A DNA stretch of 44,879 nt from Propionibacteriaceae bacterium (GTDB lineage: Bacteria > Actinomycetota > Actinomycetes > Propionibacteriales > Propionibacteriaceae): positions 1 to 44,879 of the forward strand of contig JAISTC010000148.1 in the NCBI GenBank assembly GCA_031272805.1. Direction: 5' to 3'. The first letter of the stretch is position 1; each line of letters starts with the position of its first letter. Below the pieces are notes generated by a model. That model searched no databases. It was not told where the DNA came from and worked only from the letters and a program-made list of their open reading frames with translations. Positions 1 through 10,878 of the stretch are shown here, one piece after another. The translations under genes were made by a program, and so were the position numbers.

Positions 1-45
1 GGCGGCCGCCGCGGGCCTGGCGACGGAGGCGCCCGGGCGGGGGGG

Positions 46-105
46 TCCGACGCCGCCGCCCGGGCTCCTTCGTCGCCAGGGCCGCGGCGTCCGACGCCTC
101 CGCCT
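46..105. repeat. Dispersed intergenic palindromic element, copy 1
   Basis: TCCGACGCCGCCGCCCGGGCTCCTTCGTCGCCAGGGCCGCGGCGTCCGACGCCTCCGCCT matches copies at 24200 and 26865. Confidence 0.7.
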
Positions 106-111
106 ACGAGA

Positions 112-1008
112 TCAGTTGAATGGCAACCGCGGGTCGGCGGCCGCGTTCGGCCATGTGGCCCGGAGCCACGTCTGGTCCGGGTGGTCCGTGATCAGCCATT
201 CCCGGTCACGGCCGGGGCCGGCCATGACGTTGAGGTAGTAGAGGTCGTAGCCCGGGGCGGCCATGGACGGGCCGTGCCAGCCGAAGGGCACGAGGACCGT
301 GTCGCCGGGGCGGACCTCCGCCATGACGTCGATGGCCCGGTCGTCGGACTGGCTGACCCGCTGGTAGCCGAGCGGGTCGGAGCGCTCGGGTGCGGGCCGC
401 AGCCGCGGGTCGACGCGCATGTCGAAGTAGTAGATCTCCTCCAGCTCGGCCTCGACGCCGGCCAGCTCGTGGTCGTGCTTGTGGGCCGGGTAGCTGGACC
501 AGTTGCCCGCGGGCGTCAGCACCTCGCAGGCGATGATCGACTCGGCGTCGACCGCGGCGGGCGTGCCGAAGTTGCGCACCTCCCGCGTCATGACCCCGCT
601 CCCCCGCGTCTCGGCCGCCGTGGCCGACGCCGGGTAGTAGCGCGGCGGGCGCTTGGCCGTGGCGTGGGCGGAGCAGACCGCCACCTCGCCGGTCCCCCGG
701 ATCGTCAGGGACGTCTGCGGGCCGACGTACAGCAGGTCCGTGGGACCCGACCAAACGCTGGGGCGGCCGACCAGGTCGAAACTCGACTGGCCCGTGGCGT
801 CCGTCTTGGACGTCCCCAGGTGGAAACTGCCCTTGAGCGGCAGGATGATCCGCTCGACGTCCTCCGCCGGGAGTTCGACGCGTGCGCCGTCCAACCGCGC
901 GACCCGCAAACCGGTGTGTTGCCAGCCGGGAGTCGAGTGGTCGATCACCGTCGTCCAGGGGCCATCCGCCGTGCTGCCGGCCGGAAAATACCACTTGTCA
1001 TTGCTCAT
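112..1008 (-). CDS. iolB: 5-deoxy-glucuronate isomerase (IolB)
   Basis: ORF with MSNDKWYFPAG start after an AGGAGG-like RBS; KHDHE, IYYFDMRVDP and PFGWHGPSMAAPGYDLYYLNVMAG motifs typical of IolB. The ORF track start at 1032 is probably too long. Confidence 0.9.
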   Translation of the reverse strand: MSNDKWYFPAGSTADGPWTTVIDHSTPGWQHTGLRVARLDGARVELPAEDVERIILPLKGSFHLGTSKTDATGQSSFDLVGRPSVWSGPTDLLYVGPQTSLTIRGTGEVAVCSAHATAKRPPRYYPASATAAETRGSGVMTREVRNFGTPAAVDAESIIACEVLTPAGNWSSYPAHKHDHELAGVEAELEEIYYFDMRVDPRLRPAPERSDPLGYQRVSQSDDRAIDVMAEVRPGDTVLVPFGWHGPSMAAPGYDLYYLNVMAGPGRDREWLITDHPDQTWLRATWPNAAADPRLPFN

Positions 1009-1222
1009 GGGAACCTCCTTGTGCCCTGTCAAGGACCGATACTAGCGCGGGCCCCCCGATGGGACCCCCTGAAGCAAGTCTTTTCATTATACCCATATGT
1101 TCTATCATATTGACAAGCATGTTAGGGTGGTCTCAACACGGCGGTCAGGGCTGGAGAATTACAACCGATCTTGCGATCACTCCGACAACTTCTCTAGCCC
1201 CTGGGAACACACGGGGGGACAC

Positions 1223-2245
1223 ATGGACCTCGGGCCAGAATTCTGGGCACTGGCGGCCCTGGTGTTCGTCTTCACCTATGTCAACGGCTTCCACGACGGC
1301 TGCAACGTCGTCGCCACGCTGATCGCCAGCCGCGCCATGCCGGCCCGGGCGGCGCTTGTGGCCGCCGCCGTCATCGAGGTCATCTCCCCGTTCGCCGTCC
1401 TCGTCATCGGCGCCAGCGTCTCCCACACGGTCCAGCACCTGGTCCACGAGTCCGCCTACACGGACCCGGCCGCCCAGCGCGTCGCCCTCGCCTTCTTCGG
1501 CGCCGGCATCCTGGCCGCCGTCACCTGGAACATCACGACGTGGTACTTCGCCCTCCCCGCCTCCTCCTCCCACGCGCTGATCGGCGGCCTGGTCGGCGCC
1601 GGCCTGGCCGCGTTCGGCAGCGGCCAGATCGCCTGGGACTACTTCTGGGAGCGGGTCGTCCTCATGGTCTTCCTCACGCCCGTGGCCAGCTTCATCGTCG
1701 GCTTCCTCATGCTCCGCCTCATCCTGCTCTCGGCCAAACGCGCCACGACCCGGGTCAACACGTTCTTCAAGTACGCGCAGTACGTCAACATGGCGTTCCT
1801 CGCGTTCAACCACTCCTTCAACGACTCCCAGAAGTCCGTCGGCATGATCATGATCCTCATGTCCGTCGTGACGGGCGCCGTCGTCACGAGCCCGCCGCTC
1901 TGGGCTATCGCCGCCGCCGCCGTGGCCCTCTCCGCGGGCATCCTGTTCGGCGGCTTCCGCATCATCGGCACGGTCGGCAACGGCATCTACAAGGTGCTGC
2001 CCGTCCACTCGTTCTCGTCCCAACTCGCCGCCGGCGCCGTCATCCTGACCAGCTCGCTCGTCGGCGCCCCGGTCAGCTCGTCCCAGATCGTGTCCAGCTC
2101 GATCATGGGCGTCGGCTCGGCCGAGGCCTACAAGCGGGTCCGTTGGCTGACGGCCCGCAAGATCCTGTTGTCCTGGGTCATCACGATCCCGCTGGCGGGC
2201 GCGCTCGGCGCCCTCCTGTTCACCCTGTTCCGGCTCATCGTCTAA
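1223..2245 (+). CDS. PiT-family inorganic phosphate transporter
   Basis: TYVNGFHDGCNVVAT and PVSSSQIVSSSIMGVG duplicated PiT signatures; multiple TM segments. Start placed at MDLGPEF (1223). Confidence 0.9.
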   Translation: MDLGPEFWALAALVFVFTYVNGFHDGCNVVATLIASRAMPARAALVAAAVIEVISPFAVLVIGASVSHTVQHLVHESAYTDPAAQRVALAFFGAGILAAVTWNITTWYFALPASSSHALIGGLVGAGLAAFGSGQIAWDYFWERVVLMVFLTPVASFIVGFLMLRLILLSAKRATTRVNTFFKYAQYVNMAFLAFNHSFNDSQKSVGMIMILMSVVTGAVVTSPPLWAIAAAAVALSAGILFGGFRIIGTVGNGIYKVLPVHSFSSQLAAGAVILTSSLVGAPVSSSQIVSSSIMGVGSAEAYKRVRWLTARKILLSWVITIPLAGALGALLFTLFRLIV

Positions 2246-2256
2246 GGAGTCCCACC

Positions 2257-2883
2257 GTGTTCAGCAATGCGTCTTTCTCATTCCGCCGCCGCCGGCCCAA
2301 GAGCCCCAACTTCTACCAGCTCCTGATCGCCCAGTCCCAGGTCGTCCACGCCGCCGTCGACGCCCTGGTCCAGTACTGCGCCGCGCCGACGCAGGAGGGC
2401 GGCGACCGGGTCAAGGAACTGGAGCGGGAGGCCGACCAGGCCCGCCGCCGCCTCGTCGACGAGATCAACCGGACGTTCATCACGCCGATCGACCGCGAGG
2501 ACCTGTTCCGCCTGTCGACGAGCCTGGACGACCTGGCCGACTACGCCTGGACGACGATCAACGACATGCGCATCTACGAGGTCACGCCGGACGAGCACTG
2601 CCTGGCGATGGCCGAGGTGCTGCGCGAGATGGCGGCCGGGCTCGTGACCTGCTGCCAGGACTTGGAGAAGAACAAGGCGGCCGTGGCGGACACGGTCAAG
2701 CGCGTCAAGAAGCTCGAGAACAAGGTCAACCGGCTGTTCCACCACTCGGTCAACAGCCTGTTCGACGAGGGCGACCTCAAGAAGATCCTGAAGTACCGGG
2801 AAATCTACGGCCACCTCAACCACGCCTCCGACCGGGGTGACGCCACGGCGGACATCCTGTCGGATATCATTGTTAAGTTCTGA
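2257..2883 (+). CDS. DUF47 / PhoU-like phosphate transport accessory protein
   Basis: GTG start after TAAGGAG, immediately downstream of PiT; MFSNASFSFRRRRPKSPNFYQLL...helical DUF47-type sequence. The ORF track start at 1540 is spurious. Confidence 0.85.
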   Translation: MFSNASFSFRRRRPKSPNFYQLLIAQSQVVHAAVDALVQYCAAPTQEGGDRVKELEREADQARRRLVDEINRTFITPIDREDLFRLSTSLDDLADYAWTTINDMRIYEVTPDEHCLAMAEVLREMAAGLVTCCQDLEKNKAAVADTVKRVKKLENKVNRLFHHSVNSLFDEGDLKKILKYREIYGHLNHASDRGDATADILSDIIVKF

Positions 2884-2930
2884 CGTCCCCCGCACCGTCA
2901 GACGCCACGGCGACTCGGGTAACGCCGACT

Positions 2931-2965
2931 ATGTATTACTGTTCCAATGATCTAACATATTGACA
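2931..2965 (+). promoter_or_regulatory. Promoter element copy 1: ATGTATTACTGTTCCAATGATCTAACATATTGACA
   Basis: 34/35 identical to 4470..4504; ends in a consensus -35 TTGACA; AT-rich island in GC-rich DNA upstream of the first binding-protein gene. Confidence 0.7.
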
Positions 2966-3153
2966 AGAAGGACAACAAAGGACAACGACTCGTCCTGACG
3001 TGACGACGCCTCGCCCCCCGAGCGCAGGCCCCTGGGGACAGCGCCGCCAGCGGCGGTGACAACAAACCATCCTCCGACGACTCAAACCACTACCACCCCC
3101 GCCGACACCTCCGGGGCCGGCAGCACAGAAAAAAGAAACAGAGGTTAAACACC

Positions 3154-4299
3154 ATGAAACTCCGAAAGACGGCGATGGCGCTCGTGAGCGCCGCCATCGC
3201 CCTGACCGCCGCGACCGGATTGGCCGGCTGCGGCAATGATTCCGGGTCCACGGGCGGCACGGCCAGCACGGGGGGCACGGACACGACAGCGGCGGGCGAG
3301 GCGTCGAGCGCCCCCGCGGTCGAGGTCTCCGACACGTTGACGGTCTACACGGCCATGTCCGAGGACGAACTCCCCGCCTACACGACGGCCTTCAAGGAGG
3401 CCACCGGCATCACGCTCGAGACGGTCCGCCTGTCGGCCGGCGAGATGGTCACCCGGATCACGGCCGAGAAGGAGAACCCCCAGGCCGCGGTGGCGTGGGG
3501 CGGCGCGACCGACTCCTACATCACCCTGGAGAACGCGGGCCTGCTCGACCAGTACACCTCCCCCGAGGCCGCCAACTTCCCGAGCCAGTTCCTCGACCCG
3601 AACGGCTACTGGTCGCCGATCTACGTCGGCGCCATCGCCTTCGCCTGCAACCAGGAGTGGTTCGCGGAGCATCCGGACGTGGCCGAGCCGACGAGCTGGG
3701 CCGACCTGACCAAGGCCGAGTTCAAGGGCGAGATCGCCATGGCCCACCCGAGCACGTCCGGCACGGCGTACACGGTCCTGGCCACGATCTTCCAGCTCAT
3801 GGGCGGCCAGGACATCAACTCGACCGCGTCGTGGGACTACATGAAGGCCCTCAACGCCAACGTCACGCAGTACTCCAAGTCCGGCTCCGCGCCCGTCCAG
3901 GCCGCGGCCATGGGCGAGGTCGCCGTGGGCGTGTCCTTCGCGCATGACATCCTCAAGGTCATCGCCCAGGGCTACAAGCTCGACATGACGTTCCCGTCCG
4001 ACGGCACGGGGACCGAGGTCGGCGCCATCGCTCTGATCCACGGCGGCCCGGCCGACGAGCTGACCGCGGCGCAGAAGTTCATCGACTTCGTCCTGTCCAA
4101 GGAGGGCCAGGACCTCTACGCCGAGAACAACACCTACCGCGACCCGGTCAACCCGGAAGCCGAGGTGGGCGAGGGCGTCGTCACGCTCGACAAGCTCAAG
4201 GTCATCGACTACGACGCCAAGTGGGCCGGCGACAACAAGACGACCCTGATCGAGATGTTCCAGGAGATGGTCGACGACGGCTCGAACGTGTCCTCGTAA
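3154..4299 (+). CDS. AfuA-type extracellular solute-binding lipoprotein (paralog 1)
   Basis: Lipobox (TGLAGCG); VYTAMSEDELPAY, HPSTSGTAYTVLATIFQLMGG, NVTQYSKSGSAPVQAAAMGEVAVGVSFAHD, typical of Fe3+/hexose-phosphate AfuA-like binding proteins. Confidence 0.85.
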   Translation: MKLRKTAMALVSAAIALTAATGLAGCGNDSGSTGGTASTGGTDTTAAGEASSAPAVEVSDTLTVYTAMSEDELPAYTTAFKEATGITLETVRLSAGEMVTRITAEKENPQAAVAWGGATDSYITLENAGLLDQYTSPEAANFPSQFLDPNGYWSPIYVGAIAFACNQEWFAEHPDVAEPTSWADLTKAEFKGEIAMAHPSTSGTAYTVLATIFQLMGGQDINSTASWDYMKALNANVTQYSKSGSAPVQAAAMGEVAVGVSFAHDILKVIAQGYKLDMTFPSDGTGTEVGAIALIHGGPADELTAAQKFIDFVLSKEGQDLYAENNTYRDPVNPEAEVGEGVVTLDKLKVIDYDAKWAGDNKTTLIEMFQEMVDDGSNVSS

Positions 4300-4318
4300 C
4301 CCCTGATCACCCCAGCCC

Positions 4319-4359
4319 CGAGGGGGCGGCCGGCGGTACCCGCCGCGGCCGCCCCCTCG
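4319..4359 (+). terminator. GC-rich stem-loop after binding protein 1
   Basis: CGAGGGGGCGGC (4319-4330) pairs perfectly with GCCGCCCCCTCG (4348-4359), with a further inner GGCGG/CCGCC pairing. Confidence 0.65.
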
Positions 4360-4469
4360 CCTGTTCCAGGCGCAAGGTGAAAGTTTCGCCGGGACCAGGT
4401 ACCCTAACGCGAGTCCCCCCACCGCGTGACCCCGACGCCACCCCCCTCTCCCCCGGCCCCCGCGCGCGC

Positions 4470-4526
4470 ATGTATTAATGTTCCAATGATCTAACATATT
4501 GACAGCACAACAAATCGTGCTAGAGT
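4470..4526 (+). promoter_or_regulatory. Promoter element copy 2 with -35 TTGACA and -10 TAGAGT (16-bp spacer)
   Basis: ATGTATTAATGTTCCAATGATCTAACATATTGACA-GCACAACAAATCGTGC-TAGAGT upstream of mgtC-like gene. Confidence 0.7.
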
Positions 4527-4590
4527 GAGGTCACTCCGTCCCCGGGAGACTTTCCTCGGGACGATTCGCAGGTAGGCAAGGAGGCCGTCT

Positions 4591-5310
4591 GTGGCAACGG
4601 ATCTCGCCCCCATGTGGGGGATCGGGTTGGGCGTTTTGCTCTCAGTCCTCGTCGGGCTGGAGCGCGAGTACTACGCCAAGGCGGCGGGTATGCGCACCTA
4701 CTCGCTCGTCGGCATGGGCTCAGCGGTGTTCACGGCCATCAGCAAGTGGGGCTTCCAAGACGTCCTCTACAACAACCCGACGGGCTTCGACGGCGGCCGT
4801 GTCGCCGCCCAGGTCGTGACCGGCATCGGCTTCCTCGGCGCCGGCCTCATCTTCGTCCGCCGGGACTCCGTCCGCGGCCTGACGTCCGCGGCGGGCATCT
4901 GGTTCGTCGCCGCCGTCGGCATGGCGGCCGGCGCCGGGATGTACGCGCTGTCCGCGTGCGTCACGGCCCTCTACCTCGTGGTCATGGTCGGCATCCGGCC
5001 CATCTCGGCCCGGATGCCGCACGCGCGGGCCACGAGCCAGCAACTCGACATCACGTACGCCGATGGCCGGGGCATCCTCCGCGACATCATGGAGACCCTC
5101 TCCGGCATGGGCGCCAAGGTCGTCGACCTCCAGGTCCTGCGCTCCGACGAAGTCGACGGGCGGAAGTGGCAGACGATCCACCTCGAAATGGCCGGGCCCC
5201 AACAGGTCCTGGCCGAAGTCCAGCCCGAGCTGGCCCGCCTCGACGGCGTCAGCAACGTGGCCGGCGACTGCTCCGCCGTGACCCGCGAGTCACGGCGGAA
5301 GAAGAAATAG
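4591..5310 (+). CDS. MgtC/SapB family protein with C-terminal ACT-like region
   Basis: GLERE, GMRTYSLVGMGSA, GIGFLGAGLIFVRRDSVRGLTSAAGIWFVAAVGMAAGAG motifs; GTG start with AGGAGG upstream. Confidence 0.88.
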   Translation: MATDLAPMWGIGLGVLLSVLVGLEREYYAKAAGMRTYSLVGMGSAVFTAISKWGFQDVLYNNPTGFDGGRVAAQVVTGIGFLGAGLIFVRRDSVRGLTSAAGIWFVAAVGMAAGAGMYALSACVTALYLVVMVGIRPISARMPHARATSQQLDITYADGRGILRDIMETLSGMGAKVVDLQVLRSDEVDGRKWQTIHLEMAGPQQVLAEVQPELARLDGVSNVAGDCSAVTRESRRKKK

Positions 5311-5381
5311 AGCTTCCCCCGGCACCGTCGGCGCCGGTCCCAACCCCGAGACACCTATGAAGGAATAGAGGTCAAACCACC

Positions 5382-6491
5382 ATGAAAACCCGAAAGATCG
5401 CGTTGGCGCTCGTGAGTGCCGCCATCGCCCTCACATCCGTTTCCGCGCTGGCAGGCTGCAGTAAGGACTCAAACCAAGGTGGGACATCCGCCGCGGGCGA
5501 CACCAACGAACCCAAGGTTTCCAAGACCCTGACGGTCTACACGGCGATGTCGGAGGACGAGCTCCCCGCCTACGCCACCGCGTTCAAGGAGGCCACCGGC
5601 ATCACGCTCGAGACGGTCCGCCTGTCCGCGGGCGAGATGGTCACCCGGATCAAGGCCGAGAAGGCCAACCCGCAGGCGGCGGTCGCCTGGGGCGGCGCCA
5701 CGGACTCCTACATCAACCTGCAGAAGGACGGCCTGCTCGACCAGTACACGTCGCCGGTGACCGCCAACTTCGAGAAGCAGTTCCTCGACCCCGACGGCTA
5801 CTGGTCCCCGATCTACGTCGGCGCCATCGGCTTCGCCTGCAACCACGAGTGGTTCGCCGAGCACCCTGACCTCAAGGAGCCGACGAGCTGGGCCGAGCTG
5901 ACGAGCCCCGACTTCAAGGGCGAGATCGCCATGGCCCACCCGAGCACGTCCGGCATGGCCTACACGGTGCTCGCCACGATCCTGCAGCTCATGGGCGGCC
6001 AGGACGTCAACTCCCAGGAGTCGTGGGACTACATGAAGGCCCTCAACGCCAACATCACGCAGTACTCGAAGGCCGGCTCGGCCCCCGTCCAGGCCGCGGC
6101 CATGGGCGAGGTCGCCGTGGGCGTGTCCTTCGCGCACGACATCATGAAGGTCATCGCCCAGGGCTACCCGCTGGACCTGACCTTCCCGTCGGACGGCACG
6201 GGCACCGAGGTCGGCGCCATCGCGCTGATCCACAACGGCCCCGCGGACGAGCGGACCGCCGCCGAAATGTTCATCGACTTCGTCCTCTCCGTGGACGGCC
6301 AGGACCTCTACGCTACGAACAACACGTTCCGCGTCCCGGTCAACCCGGATGCCGAGGTCGGTGAAGGCATGGTCACGCTGGACCAGCTCAAGGTCATCGA
6401 CTACGACGCCGAATGGGCGGGCGAGAACAAGACCAACCTGATCGAGATGTTCCAGCAGATGGTGGACGACGGCTCCAACGTCAAGAGCTAA
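5382..6491 (+). CDS. AfuA-type extracellular solute-binding lipoprotein (paralog 2)
   Basis: Closely similar along its length to 3154..4299; lipobox SALAGCS. Confidence 0.85.
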   Translation: MKTRKIALALVSAAIALTSVSALAGCSKDSNQGGTSAAGDTNEPKVSKTLTVYTAMSEDELPAYATAFKEATGITLETVRLSAGEMVTRIKAEKANPQAAVAWGGATDSYINLQKDGLLDQYTSPVTANFEKQFLDPDGYWSPIYVGAIGFACNHEWFAEHPDLKEPTSWAELTSPDFKGEIAMAHPSTSGMAYTVLATILQLMGGQDVNSQESWDYMKALNANITQYSKAGSAPVQAAAMGEVAVGVSFAHDIMKVIAQGYPLDLTFPSDGTGTEVGAIALIHNGPADERTAAEMFIDFVLSVDGQDLYATNNTFRVPVNPDAEVGEGMVTLDQLKVIDYDAEWAGENKTNLIEMFQQMVDDGSNVKS

Positions 6492-6512
6492 CTCCACTCC
6501 CGGACCCCGAGT

Positions 6513-6540
6513 GGGCCGTGGCAGGCACTGGCCACGGCCC
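6513..6540 (+). other. Stem-loop between binding protein 2 and permease
   Basis: GGGCCGTGGC (6513-6522) / GCCACGGCCC (6531-6540) perfect 10-bp inverted repeat between SBP and permease. Confidence 0.6.
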
Positions 6541-6609
6541 CCCGGGGGCCAACAACTGAACCCCCAACCTCATACCCACAATTAACTGATCGAGAAGAGA
6601 GGTGAGGCC

Positions 6610-8390
6610 GTGAGCAGCGTTGCAGTATCGGCCCTCGAACCGGGCATCGCCCCGGACCGGTCCCCCGGAAAGAAGGTCTCGTCGAAGACCGGCATGAAGT
6701 CGCTGAACCGGCTCGTGCGCCAACCCATCTTGTTGATCACCGTGCTCTCGGTGTTCGTCCTGTTGTTCATCTTCGTAGTCCTGCCGATGTTCAACGTCAT
6801 CAAGATCGCCTTCTCGGACGAGAACGGCTTCACCTGGGACTACCTCATCAAGGGCCTGAGCAAGCCCGTCTACCAGCGGACGTTCCTGCGGAGCATCATC
6901 CTGGGCGTCATCGTCGCGTTCACGTCGACCGCCGTCGGGTACCTGTTCGCCTTTGCCACCACCCGCACGGAGATGAAGGGCAAGAAGTTCTTCAACATCA
7001 TGGCGACCCTGCCGATCATCTCCCCGCCCTTCGTCGTGTCGCTGTCGATCATCTTCCTGTTCGGCCGCCAGGGCCTCATCACGCGGGGCCTGCTCGGCAT
7101 CAAGGACGCCAACGTCTACGGCCTGCCCGGCCTGGTCGTGGTCCAGACGATGTCGTTCTTCCCCGTGGCCTACATGACGCTGCGCGGCATCCTGATGTCG
7201 CTGGACGACTCGGTCGAGGACGCCGCGTTCTCGATGGGGGCGAGCCGCGGCCGGATCTTCCGGACCGTGACCCTGCCCCTGACGATGCCCGGCATCATCT
7301 CGGCCCTCCTGCTCGTCTTCATCCAGTCGATGGAGGACTTCTCCAACCCGGCCGTCATCGGCGGCGGCTTCTCGACCCTGTCGGTCGACGCCTACCGCAT
7401 CATCAACGGCATGAACGACATGAACATGGGCTGCATGCTCGCCATCATGTTGCTGGCGCCGACGGTCTGCGCCTACCTGCTCCAGAAGTACTGGATGCGG
7501 AAGAAGAGCTTCGTGACGGTCTCCGGCAAGCCGACCCAGGCGCGCCGCAAGCTCCACGAGAAGCACATCGTCTACCCGCTGTTCGCCGGCTGCTGCTTCT
7601 TCACGGGCGTCATCATCCTGCTGTACGGCACGGTCCTCATGGGCGCGTTCGTCCAGACCTGGGGCGTCAACTACGTCCTTACGCTCAAGCACTTCAGCTA
7701 CGTGCTGACCCTGGGCGCCGGCGTCATCAAGAACTCGGTCATCCTGGCCGCCGTGGCCGCCCCGATCGGCGGTTTCCTCGGCATGGTCATCGCCTACCTG
7801 ACCGTCCGCCAGCGCTTCCCGGGCCGCCGCCTCATGGAGATCGCGTCCATGCTCATGTTCGCCATCCCCGGCATCGTCTCCTGCATCGGCTACGTCGCCA
7901 CGTTCAACACCAAGCCGCTCCTCCTGACGGGCACGGCCGTGATCCTCGTGGCCACGTTCACCTTCCGCAACATCCCGGTCGCCATCGAATCCGGCACGAG
8001 CACGCTGCTCCAGATCGACACGTCGATCGACGAGGCCGCGACGATCTCCGGCGCGGGCACGTGGTACTCCTTCCGGACGATCACGCTGCCGATGCTGCGC
8101 AACGCCTTCCTGTCCGGCCTGACGTACTCGTTCGTCCGGGCCATGACCGCCGTCAGCGCGGTCATCCTGCTCATCTCGCCGCACTGGAACCTGGCCACGA
8201 CCAAGGTCTTCGCCCTGTTCGAGGCCAGCCAGTTCTCCGATGCCGCCGCCTACGTCGTCATCATGATCGTCATCATCCTGGCGGCCATGGGCATCATCAA
8301 CCTGCTCGTCAACCTTCTACTCAAGCCGCGGGCCAAGGCACCTTCCGCCGAGGCCGTCGAAGCCGCGCTACAAGCCCAAGGGAGTTCCAA

Positions 8391-8394
<4 letters not shown>
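6610..8394 (+). CDS. Fused two-domain ABC permease (AfuB/FbpB-like)
   Basis: Two BPD_transp_1-type domains in one chain, with EAA-like loops (EDAAFSMGASRGRIFRTVTLPL and DEAATISGAGTWYSFRTITLPML). Confidence 0.9.
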
Positions 8395-9599
<1,205 letters not shown>

Positions 9600-9600
9600 C

Positions 9601-10869
9601 ATGGGGTTCCGGACGATTGTCTTCGACATGGGCCACGTGCTCATCGTCGACGAGGCCGAGGACTTCATCCCGCGCTACATCGCGGAGCCGGAGCTGCAGG
9701 CCCTAGTCCACCAAGAGCTCATGAAGGGCCCCGAGTGGGTCGAGCTCGACCGCGGCACGATGTCCCTGGAGGACGCCGGCGCCTCGGTGGCCCGGCGGAT
9801 GCCGCCGGGCCGGGACTGGGCTCCCCTGCTGACCCACATGCTCTACGAGTGGCACACGGAGGTCGACCTGATCGACGGCATGGGCCCGCTGATCGAGCGG
9901 CTGAAGGCGGCCGGCAACGGCATCTACCTGCTGTCGAACACATCGATCACGTACCACGACCGGCGCCACCTCCTGCCCGCCCTGGACTGCTTCGACGGCG
10001 AGTTCATCTCGGCCGACGAGCACCTCCTCAAGCCGACCGCGGAGATGTACCAGGGCTTCCTGGCCCGCTTCGGGCTGGACGGCCAGGAGTGCTTCTTCGT
10101 GGACGACCGGGACGAGAACGTGGCGGGCGCGGTGGCCGCGGGCTTCGGCGGCGGCTTCCCGTTCCGCGGCGACGCGGCCGAGCTGGAAGAGGTCCTGCTG
10201 CAGGCCGGGGTGGTCATCGCCCCGGCCGAGCGGCGGGAGATCAAGCAGGTCGTCTTCGACATGGGCAACGTCCTCGTCTACGACGACATGCCCGGCTACG
10301 TCGCGGCCAGCGTGACGGACCCGGCCGACGCCGACCTGGTCTACCGCGAGCTCATGCGCGGCCCCGAGTGGGCCCGCTGGGACGCCGGCACGATCACGGA
10401 GCAGGGGCTGATCGACGCGGTCTGCGCCAAGCTGCCCGAGCGGCTCCACGCGGTCACGGCCGACCTGGTCCACGGCTGGCACCGGGCGACCACCCCGGTC
10501 GACGGCATCGAGTCCCTGATCCGGCGGCTGAAGGCCGCCGGCTACGGGATCTACCTGCTGTCGAACACGGCCACGACGTACTACGACTACCGGGCCAACC
10601 TCCCGGCGATCGACCTGTTCGACGGCGAGTTCATCTCGGCCGACCACCACGTGGTCAAGCCGGACCGGGCGATCTACGACGAGTTCTGCGCCACGTTCGG
10701 CCTGACGCCGGCGGAGTGTCTGTTCATCGACGACACGGTGGCCAACGCCCGGGGCGCGCAGGACGCGGGCTGGACGGGCTACGCGTTCGACCTGGACGTG
10801 GCCAAGTTGGAGAAGGCGCTGGCGTGGCTGGGAGTCACGCCGGCCGCGGCCGCCGCGGCGGCAGAGTAG
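9601..10869 (+). CDS. Tandem HAD-superfamily phosphatase (two YihX-like HAD domains fused)
   Basis: Two full sets of HAD motifs: VFDMGHVLIVD/LLSNTS/LKPTAEMYQ/FFVDDRDENVAGA and VFDMGNVLVYD/LLSNTA/VKPDRAIY/LFIDDTVANARGA. Confidence 0.85.
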   Translation: MGFRTIVFDMGHVLIVDEAEDFIPRYIAEPELQALVHQELMKGPEWVELDRGTMSLEDAGASVARRMPPGRDWAPLLTHMLYEWHTEVDLIDGMGPLIERLKAAGNGIYLLSNTSITYHDRRHLLPALDCFDGEFISADEHLLKPTAEMYQGFLARFGLDGQECFFVDDRDENVAGAVAAGFGGGFPFRGDAAELEEVLLQAGVVIAPAERREIKQVVFDMGNVLVYDDMPGYVAASVTDPADADLVYRELMRGPEWARWDAGTITEQGLIDAVCAKLPERLHAVTADLVHGWHRATTPVDGIESLIRRLKAAGYGIYLLSNTATTYYDYRANLPAIDLFDGEFISADHHVVKPDRAIYDEFCATFGLTPAECLFIDDTVANARGAQDAGWTGYAFDLDVAKLEKALAWLGVTPAAAAAAAE

Positions 10870-10878
10870 GAGAGGACC

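Noticed and set aside
1540-2256. N-terminal extension of the DUF47 ORF overlapping PiT
   Set aside because: Arg/Pro-rich out-of-frame read of the PiT gene; the real GTG start with RBS is at 2257.
6481-8184. 567-aa antisense ORF over the permease
   Set aside because: Asp/Arg/His-rich shadow frame of a membrane protein gene.
8061-8390. N-terminal extension of the ATPase ORF
   Set aside because: Overlaps the permease out of frame; ATG at 8391 with ATGA coupling fits better.
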